Positions 11,241 to 22,046 are shown, numbered from the stretch's first letter. The stretch: 64,000 bases of DNA from Azorinus chamasolen (GCA_963576725.1 OY755236.1:63338636-63402635); one strand, 5' to 3'. The notes: generated by a model not told the origin, from the letters alone. Numbers and translations are program-made.

Positions 11241-11371
11241 GTTAGGCCGTTTTACGTCATCGTGTTTGCTTTTCAATAACGTCGTGGTTGTTCTTTTCTT
11301 TAAGGAACTTGCTTCAGCCCAAGACCCGGAGACAGAAACCCTTGGGGATATAGATTTTGAATGCAGACCAG
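11239..11371 (+). CDS. Exon 1: putative signal peptide and start of C-type lectin domain
   Basis: The ATG at 11239 opens 44 codons plus one base, ending at a GTAAGG donor. Residues 1-27 look like a signal peptide: Arg4, a hydrophobic stretch (LLF, then VVVVLFF around residues 10-21) and a possible cleavage after ASA at 25-27. The mature part is acidic and ends in ECRP, whose Cys42 is the first cysteine of a long-form CTLD. The start is uncertain. A long CT tract lies directly 5' and is followed by ATGTTAG, so 11246 could instead follow a splice acceptor; TTCTTTAAG at about 11307 is another possible acceptor. The downstream part, from ELASAQ on, is the firmest. Confidence 0.7.
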
Positions 11372-11543
11372 GTAAGGATGATCTATTTATTTATTGTTTA
11401 TTTGATATCAAAGCTCAAGAAAAGTAGTTCAGATGCAAAAAGAATATTGTTTTCATTGTCAACTAAACCATTCGCTGTGACCACTCATTAGAATCACCTC
11501 AAAGAGACAATTCTAACGAGACTAAGTAGATTCTAATTACAAC

Positions 11544-11915
11544 TTAACTCATTCAACCAACCTCTTGAATAAATCTACACAAAAAGGAGCAGTTACTAGA
11601 GAAAAGGCATATTTAGAATTGTGTAGTTTTGAAACCAGTGTGCTCCATTAAGACGATCACAATGGTTTCAAAGTGTGACTTTTACAGAGGCGCCAAAATG
11701 CGTCACTTGGAGGGAATGTGTTAATCCTTACAACTCCATGAATACTGACGTCTTGAATACTAATAAGATTAATTGGACATGGACACAGCAATTTTTGGCA
11801 AAAGACCCACAAGCAGACCCGGATTTAAAGGCTCATTCAATAGCCGTCTGATCTGTATCTACTCTGTTTGCAAATGCGTAAGAATGCGTATTCTTGGAGG
11901 AAAGGAAAGGGTTTT
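11544..11915. repeat. Family B MITE (11544-11724) and Family A fragment
   Basis: Family B copy from TTAACTCATTC to GAGGGAATGTGTTAA with most of its hairpin tip deleted. The Family A fragment to about 11915 has AAGCAGACCCGG and GCCGTCTGATCTG. Confidence 0.75.
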
Positions 11916-12160
11916 GTGGAGAAATAAAGAAAATATTGTTTTCTTATTTTGAGCCTATATCATGGTATATGAGTGGGCTACGTGTAAATGACAACTTAGC
12001 AAACCAGATTAGCCACCACTTTAGACCAGTCCCAGTACAAAGTTGCCAATAATTTCTCCATACAAAATTTAACCGTTTCTCGACGATAGAGTACAGCAAA
12101 GCCTCTCTAAAGTAAACAATATGTGAACAAATTGGGCCAGTCTTTGAAACATATTGCATC

Positions 12161-12381
12161 ATAACCCTTTACCCCATAGGCTATCTTAGAAACAATCTCT
12201 TTGAATAAATCTACTGAAAAGGAACATTGCACTATTTACAAGTTGATTGTGCAATCAGTGCCCTCCATAGCAGTGAGTGCACAGCGAAATACTTGTACAC
12301 AGTGAAGATATGTGTAATTATACAACAGGACATGGGTAAAGAAGGAAAATATGTTTTAAAATTCAGCAAGAGAAGGGTTAA
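12161..12381. repeat. Chimeric MITE: Family B left half, Family D right half
   Basis: The left 65 bases match Family B (CCCATAGGCTATCTTAG, TTTGAATAAATCTACTG). From about 12228 the sequence is Family D (TATTTACAAGTTGATTGTGC ... ATTCAGCAAGAGAAGGGTTAA). The switch falls at the edge of the hairpin. 12382-12889 shows nothing recognised. Confidence 0.8.
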
Positions 12382-12889
12382 ATGTATTATTAAGCAATAC
12401 AAAAAATGTCGCTCAAGCCGAATGTGTTTTTGCAACTATTTGATGCTTTTGTAGGGTCTACTTTAAACTATGCATGTGGAATTTAGAGCTTTGGTAAGAA
12501 TAAAGCAATTGCTCGGGTGCATTTGAAATTTCGTAAAATACTGTTCAAAGTGAAAATACAAACTTATAACATCGGTGTATACGGTGAGTTTGGGAGATAC
12601 CCTCTCTATATATAAACAGATATGTGCGTGTCATAAAATATTGGTGTAAAATTGTTAACAGCAATAATTGTTTAGTAACCACATTATGCGAACCATTGTT
12701 ACATATTAGCAGTGGAAATAATTGGGCTCACGTATGGGTTTTCACATATATGTTTGTTAACCCACATTCAGTGAACCTGCAGACATTTTACCCAGTGTTT
12801 AGAGAACGTGTTATTGGTGTCTTTAAATAGCAATGATGTAACGATATTGCAAATAGTAGATCTCTTCTACTCTACAAGAGTTTCAAAAT

Positions 12890-13725
12890 ATAATTTGGAT
12901 TAGAAAGTTACCTCGATTGTTTAAATATAAAGTATAGAACTGCTCTATTCAAATTAAGATTACCATATCATTCATTACATGTGGAAACTGGACGATAAAT
13001 GTAACTAGAAATCGAGAATGTCGTTTATGTAACGCAGGTGACATTGAGGATGAATATCACTCTGTTCCTGTATGTAATAATGTATGAATACATTCGTAAA
13101 TAATATATTCCAAACTTTTATTACCAAAGACCTTGTGTTTATAAATTTACCTTGCTGATACAGTCAGTACAATATTATTTGTTAAAAAGACTTAGACAGA
13201 TTTTTCATGAGGCATTTAACCCTTCTCTTGCTGAATTTTAAAATACGTTTCTCCTTACTTACCCATGCCCTGTTGTATAATTACATATATCTTCACTGTG
13301 TACAAATATATCGCTGTGCAATCACTGCTGTGGAGTGCATTGATTGCACAATTAACTTGTAAATAGTGCAGACCTGGGTCTTCACTATTTACAGGTAGGT
13401 ATATTGGCGTGAATAGCAAGCGAATGGTTAATATAAGATCAATGGCAGTTTAGTCTTACACTGACGATCATTACGTTGCAACAATGACATCCTCCATCGG
13501 TTCCAAATTATATTTTAGAGTAATCAAACCAGGCTGTTTTTGTTGTTGCAGTATTATCTACTAGATCTTTCTTTTCCTTTTTTCGTCTTCTTTTTTCTTC
13601 TAGGTTACATTCTTTTTCTGTGACCACGTGATAGTATGTATGCATGTATGTATGTATGTAATCTTGATGTTTACATGACCAGAAACTGTAAAGAGTTTGT
13701 CAATAAAGCATCTATCTATCTATCG
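12890..13725 (+). mobile_element. LINE remnant: C-terminal CCHC-like region and 3' tail
   Basis: Around 12995-13080 the + strand reads CRLCNAGDIEDEYHSVPVC, the Cys-x2-Cys...EDE-H...Cys motif found after the reverse transcriptase of many non-LTR elements. Stops and small gaps follow. The 3' end has GTCAATAAAG and a (ATCT)n tail at 13708-13724. A Family D MITE interrupts it. The clade is uncertain (CR1- or RTE-like); the element is dead. Confidence 0.75.
13216..13431. repeat. Family D MITE nested in LINE remnant
   Basis: TTAACCCTTCTCTTGCTG to GCGAATGGTTAA. The hairpin centre is deleted, leaving GTGCAGACCTGGGTCTTCAC. TTAA bounds both sides. Confidence 0.85.
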
Positions 13726-13804
13726 TAATATATATATTACTGTCGATCTGCTTACACTTATCACATGTCTGAAAAAATCAACAATCCATCTTGCTATAGT
13801 ACTT

Positions 13805-14260
13805 TACCGGATACAGTCGCGTTTTAATGCTTACGAACAGAGTAGACCCGGGTCAGGCGGCTCCTGTTGGAGTCATCTGATCAGGGTCTGCTATGTTTGC
13901 TGATTGAATTATCTGATATTACAGTGTCTGCTTTGACCAAAAATTCCTGTGTCTGTGTACCTTTATAACTACTCAGCTATTTTTTGGTGCACACATTCCA
14001 ACATATTGATCCCTGTTGACCTCTCTGCACAATTACTTTTTGAAACCATTGTAATAAATAGAGTATTTGCGTCAGTGGAGCAAATTCTCTATTTATCACA
14101 CTGATTTCTTTTCTTCAAAAAATATACAACTGTATATACATTTCTCAAATGTTCTTTCCTTTTCATCTAGTAAATGCTCCTTTTCAGTAGATTTATTCCA
14201 AGACTAGCCCATGAGGTCATTATTTCTTATATGAAAACATGTATCTACCATATAAAGGGT
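13805..14260. repeat. Family A fragment and inverted Family B MITE
   Basis: Family A (13805-13975) has GAACAGAGTAGACCCGGG and CATCTGATCAGGG. Family B in reverse (14028-14260) has GAAACCATTGTAATAAATAG, its complement and CTCCTTTTCAGTAGATTTA. Confidence 0.7.
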
Positions 14261-14311
14261 AAATGAAGGTTTACTGCACTCACAGTGCTGTTTGTTTTGT
14301 TGTTTTTTCAG

Positions 14312-14393
14312 GATGGAAAATTAACAAAGGCTTTTGCTATTTATGGGCTGAAAACCCCATGACACACGCGGATGCGCGAGCTACGTGCAATAG
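14312..14393 (+). CDS. Exon 2: C-type lectin domain, N-terminal part
   Basis: A TTTTTTCAG acceptor and GTAAGA donor bound 82 bases that continue the frame from exon 1 (phase 1 in, phase 2 out). The peptide, residues 45-71, begins GWKINKGFCYLW and contains THADARATC. This is the CTLD pattern of Cys-x-x-Gly-Trp, then Cys-Tyr, then the helix with Ala-x-x-x-Cys. Cys42-Cys53 would form the long-form N-terminal disulfide, and Cys70 the first half of the conserved outer disulfide. A Family C hairpin MITE starts 26 bases after the donor. Confidence 0.9.
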
Positions 14394-14419
14394 GTAAGAG
14401 ACATACCCATTGAAACATA

Positions 14420-14623
14420 CAGTAAAACCTCGATTATCCGAACACTAAAATACGTATTATTATCGATCTTTAAGACAGGTGGCAGCTTAATGCATGGTGA
14501 AAGTCATGCAGAAAGCTCCTCTAGGAGCGTTCTGCATGACTTTCATCATGCATTAAGCAGCCACCTGCCTAAAAGGGTCTAAATTCGTTTATAACGAAAA
14601 TTCGAATAATCGAGGTTTTACTG
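14420..14623. repeat. Family C MITE, complete, 26 bases after exon 2
   Basis: CAGTAAAACCTCGATTATCC and its mirrored end (AATAATCGAGGTTTTACTG) are flanked by TA. The hairpin of about 95 bases is nearly perfect (AGGTGGCAGCTTAATGCATG, tip GCTCCTCTAGGAGC). Confidence 0.9.
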
Positions 14624-14808
14624 TATTTGTTCTTAGTCAACTCGCACAATGGGATAGTTTGAATGAATCTAAAGTAAGGAGTGTTTCTTCACGAATTATT
14701 TTGTCGACATAATCTCTTGCAACATAGTTTGCGAGGTAAATACTGCATATCCTGATTTGTCAAAGGAACCCTCTGATCTGGGTCCACACTGTTAGGGTTA
14801 ACTTACAG

Positions 14809-15120
14809 TTAAACTTCAGTATATCGAACTTCAAGGGACCATGCGCATTACTGCGAGATTACAGGGACTCCTGCGATCCAATTTCTATTCCAGACAATTC
14901 CTCAAGTTCACAGCTTATGCAGGTCTAAAGTAATGTTGAAGGTTCCTGTACGAGTTTTCAGCACTACTTTCAACCTGTATTAGCCGTTCCATGCGTTTCT
15001 ATATATATATATGCGTAGTGATACATTTTATAACAAATCTGTATTGTAAACGTTAGAAGGACCGAAATGTACTTCGAGTTATGCATAAGTTCGAAGTATC
15101 CGAGTTCGAGATATCTAAGT
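14809..15120. repeat. Degenerate Family C-like element
   Basis: The ends GTTAAACTTCAGTATATCGA and CGAGTTCGAGATATC are old variants. The weak hairpin has GAAGGTTCCTGTACG and CTTTCAACCTGTATTAG. 15121-15739 holds nothing recognised. Confidence 0.45.
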
Positions 15121-15739
15121 TCACCAGTAAGTGGTTCTTTGTCTCATTTGCATGTACCGATTTCCTTCCAGTTTTTAACTTTTCCCAACCAATTCGGTGC
15201 AATATTTCTGATCATCGTCTGCAACCCAATTTGTGAAACCAGTTCGGTCAAATCAGAATATAAAATAAAGAATGATGAGATAAACTAATTCAAATATCAA
15301 CGGAATAAAACCACAGATATAGAACTAGAGATTGTGACAAAAAGTGAAGTCCCTGATGAGACGCGGTGAAAAAGCAGTGCCTGATTTAGGACCACACCAT
15401 TTGTCGTAGTAGCATGGTCTCACCGTCTTTCGGTCCTCTTAATCTTTGACCAGGAACAGAAAACGTTTACCGTGAATATTGAAGAAAATAATAAATTAGC
15501 AGTTCAAAATAATCTTTTCTACATACCTGGAAACAATTAAGTAGCATAACAAAAACAAAAATGGCTGCCAGAAAAAGATCACCTGCTTTCCGAACCTTTA
15601 TTTTAGAAATTGTTTACTGTAACACAATATTCACAGTCACGTGATTTCATCATGGGCACGCGACCTTTGCATAAGTCGAAGGGGTCAGAGCTGTCAAACA
15701 TGTTCAATGTTATACAGGTAGATGTGATATACACTGTAT

Positions 15740-15942
15740 GCTGTATTAGGTGTTTATAAAAATGCATTTCATAGAATTCTTACTTTTTTAAACTTGATAA
15801 TGTACTTTTTTACAGGCTGTTAGTTAATTTTATTGTTAAGAAACTTATGTTATTATGTCGGTAAATAGCTTTTAGCTAATGTTAAATATGTTGTGAAAAC
15901 AACCCGACTATAAATAAAGTTTCTTGTATCTTGTATCTTGTA
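15740..15942 (+). mobile_element. Retroposon 3' end with CTTGTAT tail
   Basis: GTCGGTAAATAGCTTTTAGC, ACCCGACTATAAATAAAG and a tandem TTGTATC tail. A reverse-oriented relative lies at 40070-40420. The start is unclear. Confidence 0.6.
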
Positions 15943-16039
15943 ATGTGGTACACTGTTCAATTTATGTTGATATTCTATAAAGTATTAAAAGTTTTCTCAT
16001 GTTTAGCATAGTTGAAGGAAAAATAAACTGTATTGACCT

Positions 16040-16330
16040 GTTTATGACGCATATTTCGTTTTTAACGCTACGAGGCCTTGTTTACAGACAAAGCAACGGT
16101 ACTCATGATTTGATGACGTAGTGCGCACTTGCGCATGCGTAAAACACAAAAATGAAAGGTTCGGAAAACAGGTGGGGTTCGATAGAAGGCGAGTCTGCAT
16201 TTTTGCGAACTGTTTCCCAACATTCTTGGCCTTTATGCTTTTCAATACTGAACGCACAAGGGTTTCTGTAAGAAATGTTTTATTGTATTGTGCTATAGAT
16301 TGCATACTTTTAAGATGGACGTGTCATTCT
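16040..16330. other. CpG-richer patch with NRF1-like and CRE-like motifs
   Basis: TGATGACGTAG and TGCGCATGCGT (16130-16140) sit in an otherwise AT-rich intron. No convincing exon was found on either strand. It might be an intronic promoter or a remnant of a repeat. Confidence 0.3.
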
Positions 16331-16479
16331 AGTTTAGGCTGTTCCAGGCAGTCTCCTTTCCTAAAATGTAGATGAAAAACTTTTCGATCATTCCCGCTCG
16401 TTTCCACCCATTTAATACGCATCAACCGGATATGTCGTCTGTTGACATTTGGCGTGAACACGCTCATGCAAACTATCCC

Positions 16480-16710
16480 TTTACTCCATAAATACACTTC
16501 TCTACGCCTCTGCAAACAGAGTAGATCCAGATCAGACGGCTCATATATGAGCCGTCTGATCTGGGTCTGCTCTGTTTGCTTAGGACATAATATAAATGTG
16601 ATTCAAAAGTTTCCGACATGGCCGCGCATTCCCATGTTCATGTGTCATTATAAAGTTAAACTAATTAATAAATGACGTCATTATTTCTTACACAAATATT
16701 TATGTAGTAA
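16480..16710. repeat. Family A MITE
   Basis: Starts CCCTTTACTCCATAAATAC. The hairpin GATCAGACGGCTCATATATG and its complement is perfectly paired at the site where most copies keep a mismatch. The tail has ATGACGTCATTATTTC. Confidence 0.8.
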
Positions 16711-16864
16711 AATTCGAGTTGTCCGAGTGCGAGCTATCGACGTTCAACTGTATTTAACCCTTTACCTGATAGAAGCGGCTTTTAGCGTGTTTGATTTATT
16801 CCTCCGCTGAAGAAAATAGTTCAAATTCATACAGTCATGAACATATTGCATAATAAATATTTTC

Positions 16865-16985
16865 TATATCCTATTAGGTGGTAGCTTAAAGCAGGCTGAA
16901 AGTAAAGCAGAATGCGCCTTAAGGCGCATTCTGCTTTACTTTCAACCTGCTTTAAGTGGTCATATGTCTTCAAAACTAGAAACAG
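16865..16985. repeat. Family C hairpin variant
   Basis: Hairpin of about 95 bases with long perfect pairing: GCTTAAAGCAGGCTGAAAG, tip GCGCCTTAAGGCGC. Typical Family C termini are missing; 16700-16755 may hold one diverged end. Confidence 0.7.
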
Positions 16986-17074
16986 GCTATTGGGTAAAGG
17001 GTTAATTCTGGACGGAAGCTGTTGTTGAACACTGTATTGTACATGTAGCACATGTAAAATTATGTATGACCCTT

Positions 17075-17470
17075 TTGTCTATAATACACATTTCACTAAG
17101 ATCCTCTTGTAAACAGGGTAGATCCGTATCCAATCTTATGTAGGAGTCTGATTATGGTCTACCCCTTTTATCATTAAAATCTACAATGAATGGGGAGTTC
17201 CGACTCTCGTTTGGTAAAAGTTTTCCCTTGCCTGAGCATTTTGAAAAAAGAGTTCTCACGCATTGCAAACAGAGCAGATCTAGATCACATGTCTCCTATA
17301 GGAGCCATCTAACCAGGGTCTGCTCTATTTGCTAATGGAATTTGATAGATCTGTTTCTTTACTTTCTAAAATGGCTAGGCCCTACATTGTTCCACCTTCC
17401 ATATTTCATTATAACTATTTTGTCTATGAATATTCAGTAAGTCTAATAAACATAGAAAATGGAAAGGGTT
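17075..17470. repeat. Two Family A MITE copies
   Basis: A short fragment with AAACAGGGTAGATCC is followed by a fuller copy (17225-17470) with GCAAACAGAGCAGATC, CTCCTATAGGAGCC, ATGTTCATT-type body variants and GGAAAGGGTTAG. 17471-17901 holds nothing recognised. Confidence 0.7.
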
Positions 17471-17901
17471 AGAAATTGCACCTGTTGACCATCGTGTCTT
17501 GAAATTTATTCAAACAAGACATTTGTTTTTATATATAAACTTTTTCAACATTATACAAAAACAATAGGCTCCTAAGGAATAGAGAAGAACCAAAATGTGA
17601 ATTATTTGAAACATTTCATTTAACTACAAAGCATCCAACAACAGTAAAATAATGGCTCTTGTGCAAATAATAAAGTCTTAAAGACCCATTATTTCGACCC
17701 TGGACCTACTTGTAATTAATGTTGGCAAACAATGTATTCACTAAATCTTAGTTACAAATAAAGTATTGAAGGATAATGCATTTTTCAAGAACATATTTTT
17801 AAACAATAAAACTTTAAAGGAAACAAACAAAAGCGAGAGAAAAGTAACCTAGCGATTGCAATTAATCCTTGAAACTATGCTGGACGTCTTTCTGCAGTTG
17901 T

Positions 17902-18335
17902 TTACCATTTCCCTCATATATGCTGGTTTTCCCACATTTGCAAACAGAGTAGACCCAGATCAGACAGCTTCTATAGGAGCCGTCTAATCAGGGTCTGCTC
18001 TGTTTGCTAATGGAATTTGAAAGATTGGTTTCTTTAGTTTCTAAAATGGCTACAATGTTCCACTTTCCATATTTCATTATAACTATTTTGTTCATGAATA
18101 TTCAGTAGGTACTGAAATTTGAAAAAAAACATAGAACAGGGAAAGGGTTAAACATACGTTTAAAAACTGCAGAACAACATTCAGCATCATTTGTACCCTG
18201 TAGAATAGACCTCCATCAGATGGCTCCTGAAAGAGCTGTGTGATCAGTCTGATTTGTTTTCTAATGGAATTATATATATCTGATTCCATGATCTGATTCC
18301 ATCTGATTTCTGACATAGCCAGCATAAAAATTATC
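17902..18335. repeat. Family A MITE (17902-18151) plus fragment
   Basis: The complete copy has GCAAACAGAGTAGACCCAG, GGAGCCGTCTAATCAGGG and the end ACAGGGAAAGGGTTAA. The fragment to 18335 has CATCAGATGGCTCCTG. Confidence 0.8.
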
Positions 18336-18340
18336 AGGTA

Positions 18341-18500
18341 CTGTAAAACCTCTCTATAACGGCCACGAAATTACATGAAGTATTTTGTGTTAAAAGCAAG
18401 GTGAAAGTAAAACAGAACGCTCCTATGCTTTAAGCAGTCACCTGCCCTAAATATGAACTAATTAACACAATATAGTGGCCATTATAGAGAGGTTTTACTG
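18341..18500. repeat. Family C MITE with deleted hairpin half
   Basis: CTGTAAAACCTCTCTATAAC and TATAGAGAGGTTTTACTG are flanked by TA. The hairpin lacks part of one arm. Confidence 0.8.
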
Positions 18501-18559
18501 TACCATTATAAAACTTGTTATGGTATTCATCAAATGTGTTCAATTAAACATAAACAGAT

Positions 18560-18660
18560 CTAGTATTGTTAACAGAACCAGAAATATAAAACAAATGAAT
18601 TCCTAAAGGAGCCATTTGATCTGGGTCTTCTCTGCTTGTAAAGACATGGATAGTTATCTC
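18560..18660. repeat. Family A fragment
   Basis: AAAGGAGCCATTTGATCTGG followed by CTCTGCTTGTAAAGAC. It lies just upstream of exon 3. Confidence 0.5.
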
Positions 18661-18708
18661 GTTAATATGATAATTTAAAGTTTATATCAATTTTCTTTTT
18701 GTTTTCAG

Positions 18709-18800
18709 TGAAAGTGCTGAACTTTGGTTTGGAAAATGGTTCAGAGAAGAAGAGTATTTCGGTTTTGTCCAGCATTTTGCTCCTGGTCCGATTTGGACAG
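18709..18800 (+). CDS. Exon 3: C-type lectin domain, middle part
   Basis: A TTGTTTTCAG acceptor and GTAAGA donor bound 92 bases, entering in phase 2 and leaving in phase 1. Residues 72-102 include AELWFGKWF and end GPIWT, which with the next exon gives IWTG, the usual W-x-G strand of the CTLD core. The normal WIGL motif is divergent here and rich in aromatic residues. A Family C MITE begins only 13 bases after the donor. Confidence 0.88.
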
Positions 18801-18813
18801 GTAAGACCATGTA

Positions 18814-18979
18814 CAATAAAACCTCTCTATAACGACCACTAAATTGTGTAAATTAGTTGGTATTTAGGGCAGGTGGCTGCTTAAAGCAAAGTGAAAGCAA
18901 AACAGAACGCTCCTATAGGACCTGCTTTAACACAAAATACTTGATGTAATTAAGTGGCCGTTATAGAGAGGTTTTACTG
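18814..18979. repeat. Family C MITE, 13 bases after exon 3
   Basis: CAATAAAACCTCTCTATAAC to TATAGAGAGGTTTTACTG, flanked by TA. The hairpin is shortened: one arm has GGGCAGGTGGCTGC, the other arm is largely deleted. Confidence 0.85.
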
Positions 18980-19009
18980 TATATGTAACATAACCCTTTT
19001 TTTTAAATA

Positions 19010-19140
19010 CTCATGTAGGAAATTATGACATCATGAGTATTTATTAGCTGATTTTTTATAATGCAACCTTTTCAAATGATTTTTTTCCATTGACAAAACT
19101 GTAGGATCAGATCTATATACTGTCAAAAGAATAGAGCAGA
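19010..19140. repeat. Family A fragment
   Basis: Body motif GAAATTATGACATCATGAG and arm ATAGAGCAGACCC; no complete hairpin. Confidence 0.55.
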
Positions 19141-19181
19141 CCCTAATCAAGTAACGTCATTGCTATGTATTTATTATTCCC

Positions 19182-19215
19182 CTGATGAGTATAAACGAAA
19201 CCGGTTGGGAATAAA
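19182..19215 (+). other. Hammerhead-core-like motif with AATAAA
   Basis: CTGATGAG, a short GTATAAAC loop, CGAAAC, then AATAAA at 19210-19215. These are the two conserved core strands of a hammerhead ribozyme, as carried near the ends of some retroelements. Stem II would be only 2 bp, and no cleavage strand was found, so activity is doubtful. Confidence 0.3.
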
Positions 19216-19312
19216 AATGTAAAGCTACACTAGTGGTGTCAGTTTATCTTTTTAATATAATTATATATATAGATATATAGTGATCTTAAAGATTGTAGTA
19301 TGTGTACACTAA

Positions 19313-20823
19313 CACCACCATTGCATGGGAAACATGGCAGCTAATTTCAACATTCACCTATATGGGGAACAGGGCATCTGATTACATCTTCTCTCTGTAT
19401 ATACTTATCTGTATCTAATTACTGCATTCATCTGTATGGGAAGCATGACATATTACATCCTTTGTCTGCAAGGGAAACATGACATCTGATTACAGCCTGC
19501 ATTTGCATGGGTAACATGACATCAGATCACTGCCTTCATCTGTATTGGAAACATGACATATGATTATGGCCTTCACCTGTATGGGAAAATTGACATCTGA
19601 TCACTGCCTTCACATGTATGGGATACATGACATCTGATCACTGCCTTCACCTGTATAGGAAATATGACATATGATTATGACCTTCACCTGTATGGGAAAC
19701 ATGATATCTGATCACTGTCTGCATTTGCATGGGAAACATGACATCTGATTATGGCCTTTTTCACCTGTATGGGAAACATGACATCTGACCACTGCCTTCA
19801 CATGTATGGGAAATGTGACATATGATAATGACCTTCACCTGTATGGGACACATGGCATCTGATTATGGCCTTCACCTGTATGGGAAACATGACATCTGAT
19901 CACTGCCTTCACCTGTATGGGAAACATGACACATGATCACTGCCTGCATTTGCATGGGAAACATGACATCTGATCACTGCCTTCATTTGTATGGAAAACA
20001 TGACATCTGATTATAACTTTCAGCTGTAAGGGAAATATGACATATGATTACAGTCTTCACCCTTATGGGGAAGATGGCATATGATTACAGCCATCATCTA
20101 CATTGGAAACATAAACATATATATACATAGGGCCATTGCACGGGAAACATGACATCTCATACCACTATCATCTACATTGGAAACATGACAACTGATTACG
20201 ACCATCATTTGTATGGGAAACATGACACTTAATAACCACCATCATCTGTATGTGATATGACCATCACCTGCAAGGGAAACATGACATCTGATTAGGATCA
20301 TCACATGGGAAACTTGATATAATTATAGCCATTATATATGGGGAAAAATGACATCTGTTTATGGTCATTTACATGGGAAACATAACATTTAAATTCAGCC
20401 ATCATCTGCATGGGAAACATAAACATACAATTATGACAATCATCTATATTGGAAACACAACATCTGATTGTTGTCATCATCTATGATGGAAAGATGACTT
20501 AGGATTATGGCAACCATCTGCATAGGAAACATGACATCTGATACAACCATTATCTGTATGGGAAACATGACATCTGATTATGGCAATCATCTGTAAGGGA
20601 CAGTAATATCTGATAAGGGTCATCATATGTAAGGGACAGTAATATCTGATAAGGGTCATCATATGTATGGGAAACATGACATCTGATACAACCATCATCT
20701 GCATTGGATACATTGCATCTGATAATGGCCATCCTCTTTAAAGTTGACATCTCTTTTTCATGGGAAACATGACATCTGATTGCAGCCATCATCTGCATGG
20801 GAAACATGACATTTGATTACACT
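19313..20823. repeat. 37-bp minisatellite, about 40 copies, in intron 3
   Basis: Degenerate unit built on TGGGAAACATGACATCTGAT followed by about 17 variable bases (CACTGCCTTCACCTGTA type). Copies drift gradually along the array, from CACTGCC to ACAACCATCATC types. Open frames here are translations of the repeat. Confidence 0.9.
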
Positions 20824-20829
20824 GGTTAT

Positions 20830-21010
20830 AACATTACACACTCCTTATAACAATGTAGACATCCAATCCCCCTCTCCATGGGTTAGTCAATTTGATACCA
20901 TTCTGATAACTTTAGATTAGAATGTAATAGTAGCAAATTGTATAGACCCAGATCAAACTGCACCTTTAGGAGCAGTTTTGATTTGGTTCTACACAATTTG
21001 TCCATGTTTG
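20830..21010. repeat. Family F hairpin element
   Basis: Hairpin CAAATTGTATAGACCC...CTACACAATTTG with tip TGCACCTTTAGGAGCA; preceded by CCCTCTCCATGGGTTAGTC. 21011-21386 holds Family A-like fragments only. Confidence 0.6.
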
Positions 21011-21386
21011 TTTGTCTGTCTGAATACTTAAGATGATCAAGGTACCCTAAAGTCTTCCCACTCCTTCAATTTGTATACCTGAATCATACCAAATGTTGCA
21101 ATGGCTGTACTGATAAATACAGCTTATTATATTCAAATATGGTGCCATGTTACATAAAGTCAGTCTTTACTTCATGGATATTCATGCAAGAAATAATGAA
21201 TTTTCAAATATTCATGAGATGAGTTTTTATTATGGAAAATGAAAATATCTTAAAATGGCCTTTGATCAAAATGCTCCTGCCTTAGCCATCTGATTTGGGC
21301 ATGCTTTGGTTGCTTATAGAATAATATGTCTGATCTTTCAATTTCTGAAATGGCCAAATCTTCCCTTGTCCATTATAAAAAATCTT

Positions 21387-21638
21387 TTAACCCTTTCCTT
21401 CATATAAATGCCTTTACACACATTTGCAAACAGAGTAGACCCAGATCAGATGGCTCAGATAGGAGCCATCTGCTCAGGGTCTGCTCTGTTTGCTTATGGA
21501 AATTTATAGATCTGATTATGCAGTTTAATCAACAGTGAAAAAAATTCCAATTCCATGTTCCATTTTAATGATTCTGTCCATGAATATTCATGACATGAAG
21601 AAAAATATTGAATAAATGTTAAACTGGAAATGGGTTAA
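21387..21638. repeat. Family A MITE, complete
   Basis: TTAACCCTTTCCTTCATA to GGAAATGGGTTAA. Hairpin GCAAACAGAGTAGACCCAG and CTGCTCAGGGTCTGCTC, tip AGATAGGAGCC. Confidence 0.85.
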
Positions 21639-21671
21639 TTAATATTCATGCAGTCATTATTTCTGATATGA

Positions 21672-21845
21672 ATTTTAATTAGGGAGAGGGTTAACCCTTT
21701 CCCTGCTCTATTTATATGTATTCCAAATTTTAATTAGGGACAGGGTTAACCCTTTCCCTGCTCTGTTTATATGTATTCCAAATTTTAATTAAGGACAGGG
21801 TTAACCCTTTCCCTGCTCTGTTTATATGTATTCCAAATTTTAATA
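21672..21845. repeat. 55-bp tandem triplication across a TTAA junction
   Basis: Three near-identical units each contain ACAGGGTTAACCCTTTCCC, the back-to-back ends of two TTAA MITEs, followed by TATATGTATTCC. Confidence 0.88.
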
Positions 21846-22046
21846 TCTACTCAGTATTCACAGACATTATAATTATAATGAAATGTCACAGCATTGTAAC
21901 CATTTAGAAATTAAAGAAATAGATCTATCAAATTCCATTGCAAACAGAGCAGACCCTGATCAGACAGCTCCTTTAGGAGCCATCTGATCTAGGTCTACTC
22001 TACTTGAAAATTCTTGAAAAAGGGTTTATATGAAGGAAAGGGTTAA
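21802..22046. repeat. Family A MITE, complete
   Basis: TTAACCCTTTCCCTGCTC to GGAAAGGGTTAA. Hairpin GCAAACAGAGCAGACCC with GGAGCCATCTGATCTAGG. It ends about 85 bases before exon 4. Confidence 0.85.

Noticed and set aside
20477..20807. Two minus-strand ORFs of 78 and 85 codons
   Set aside because: Both are translations of the 37-bp minisatellite.
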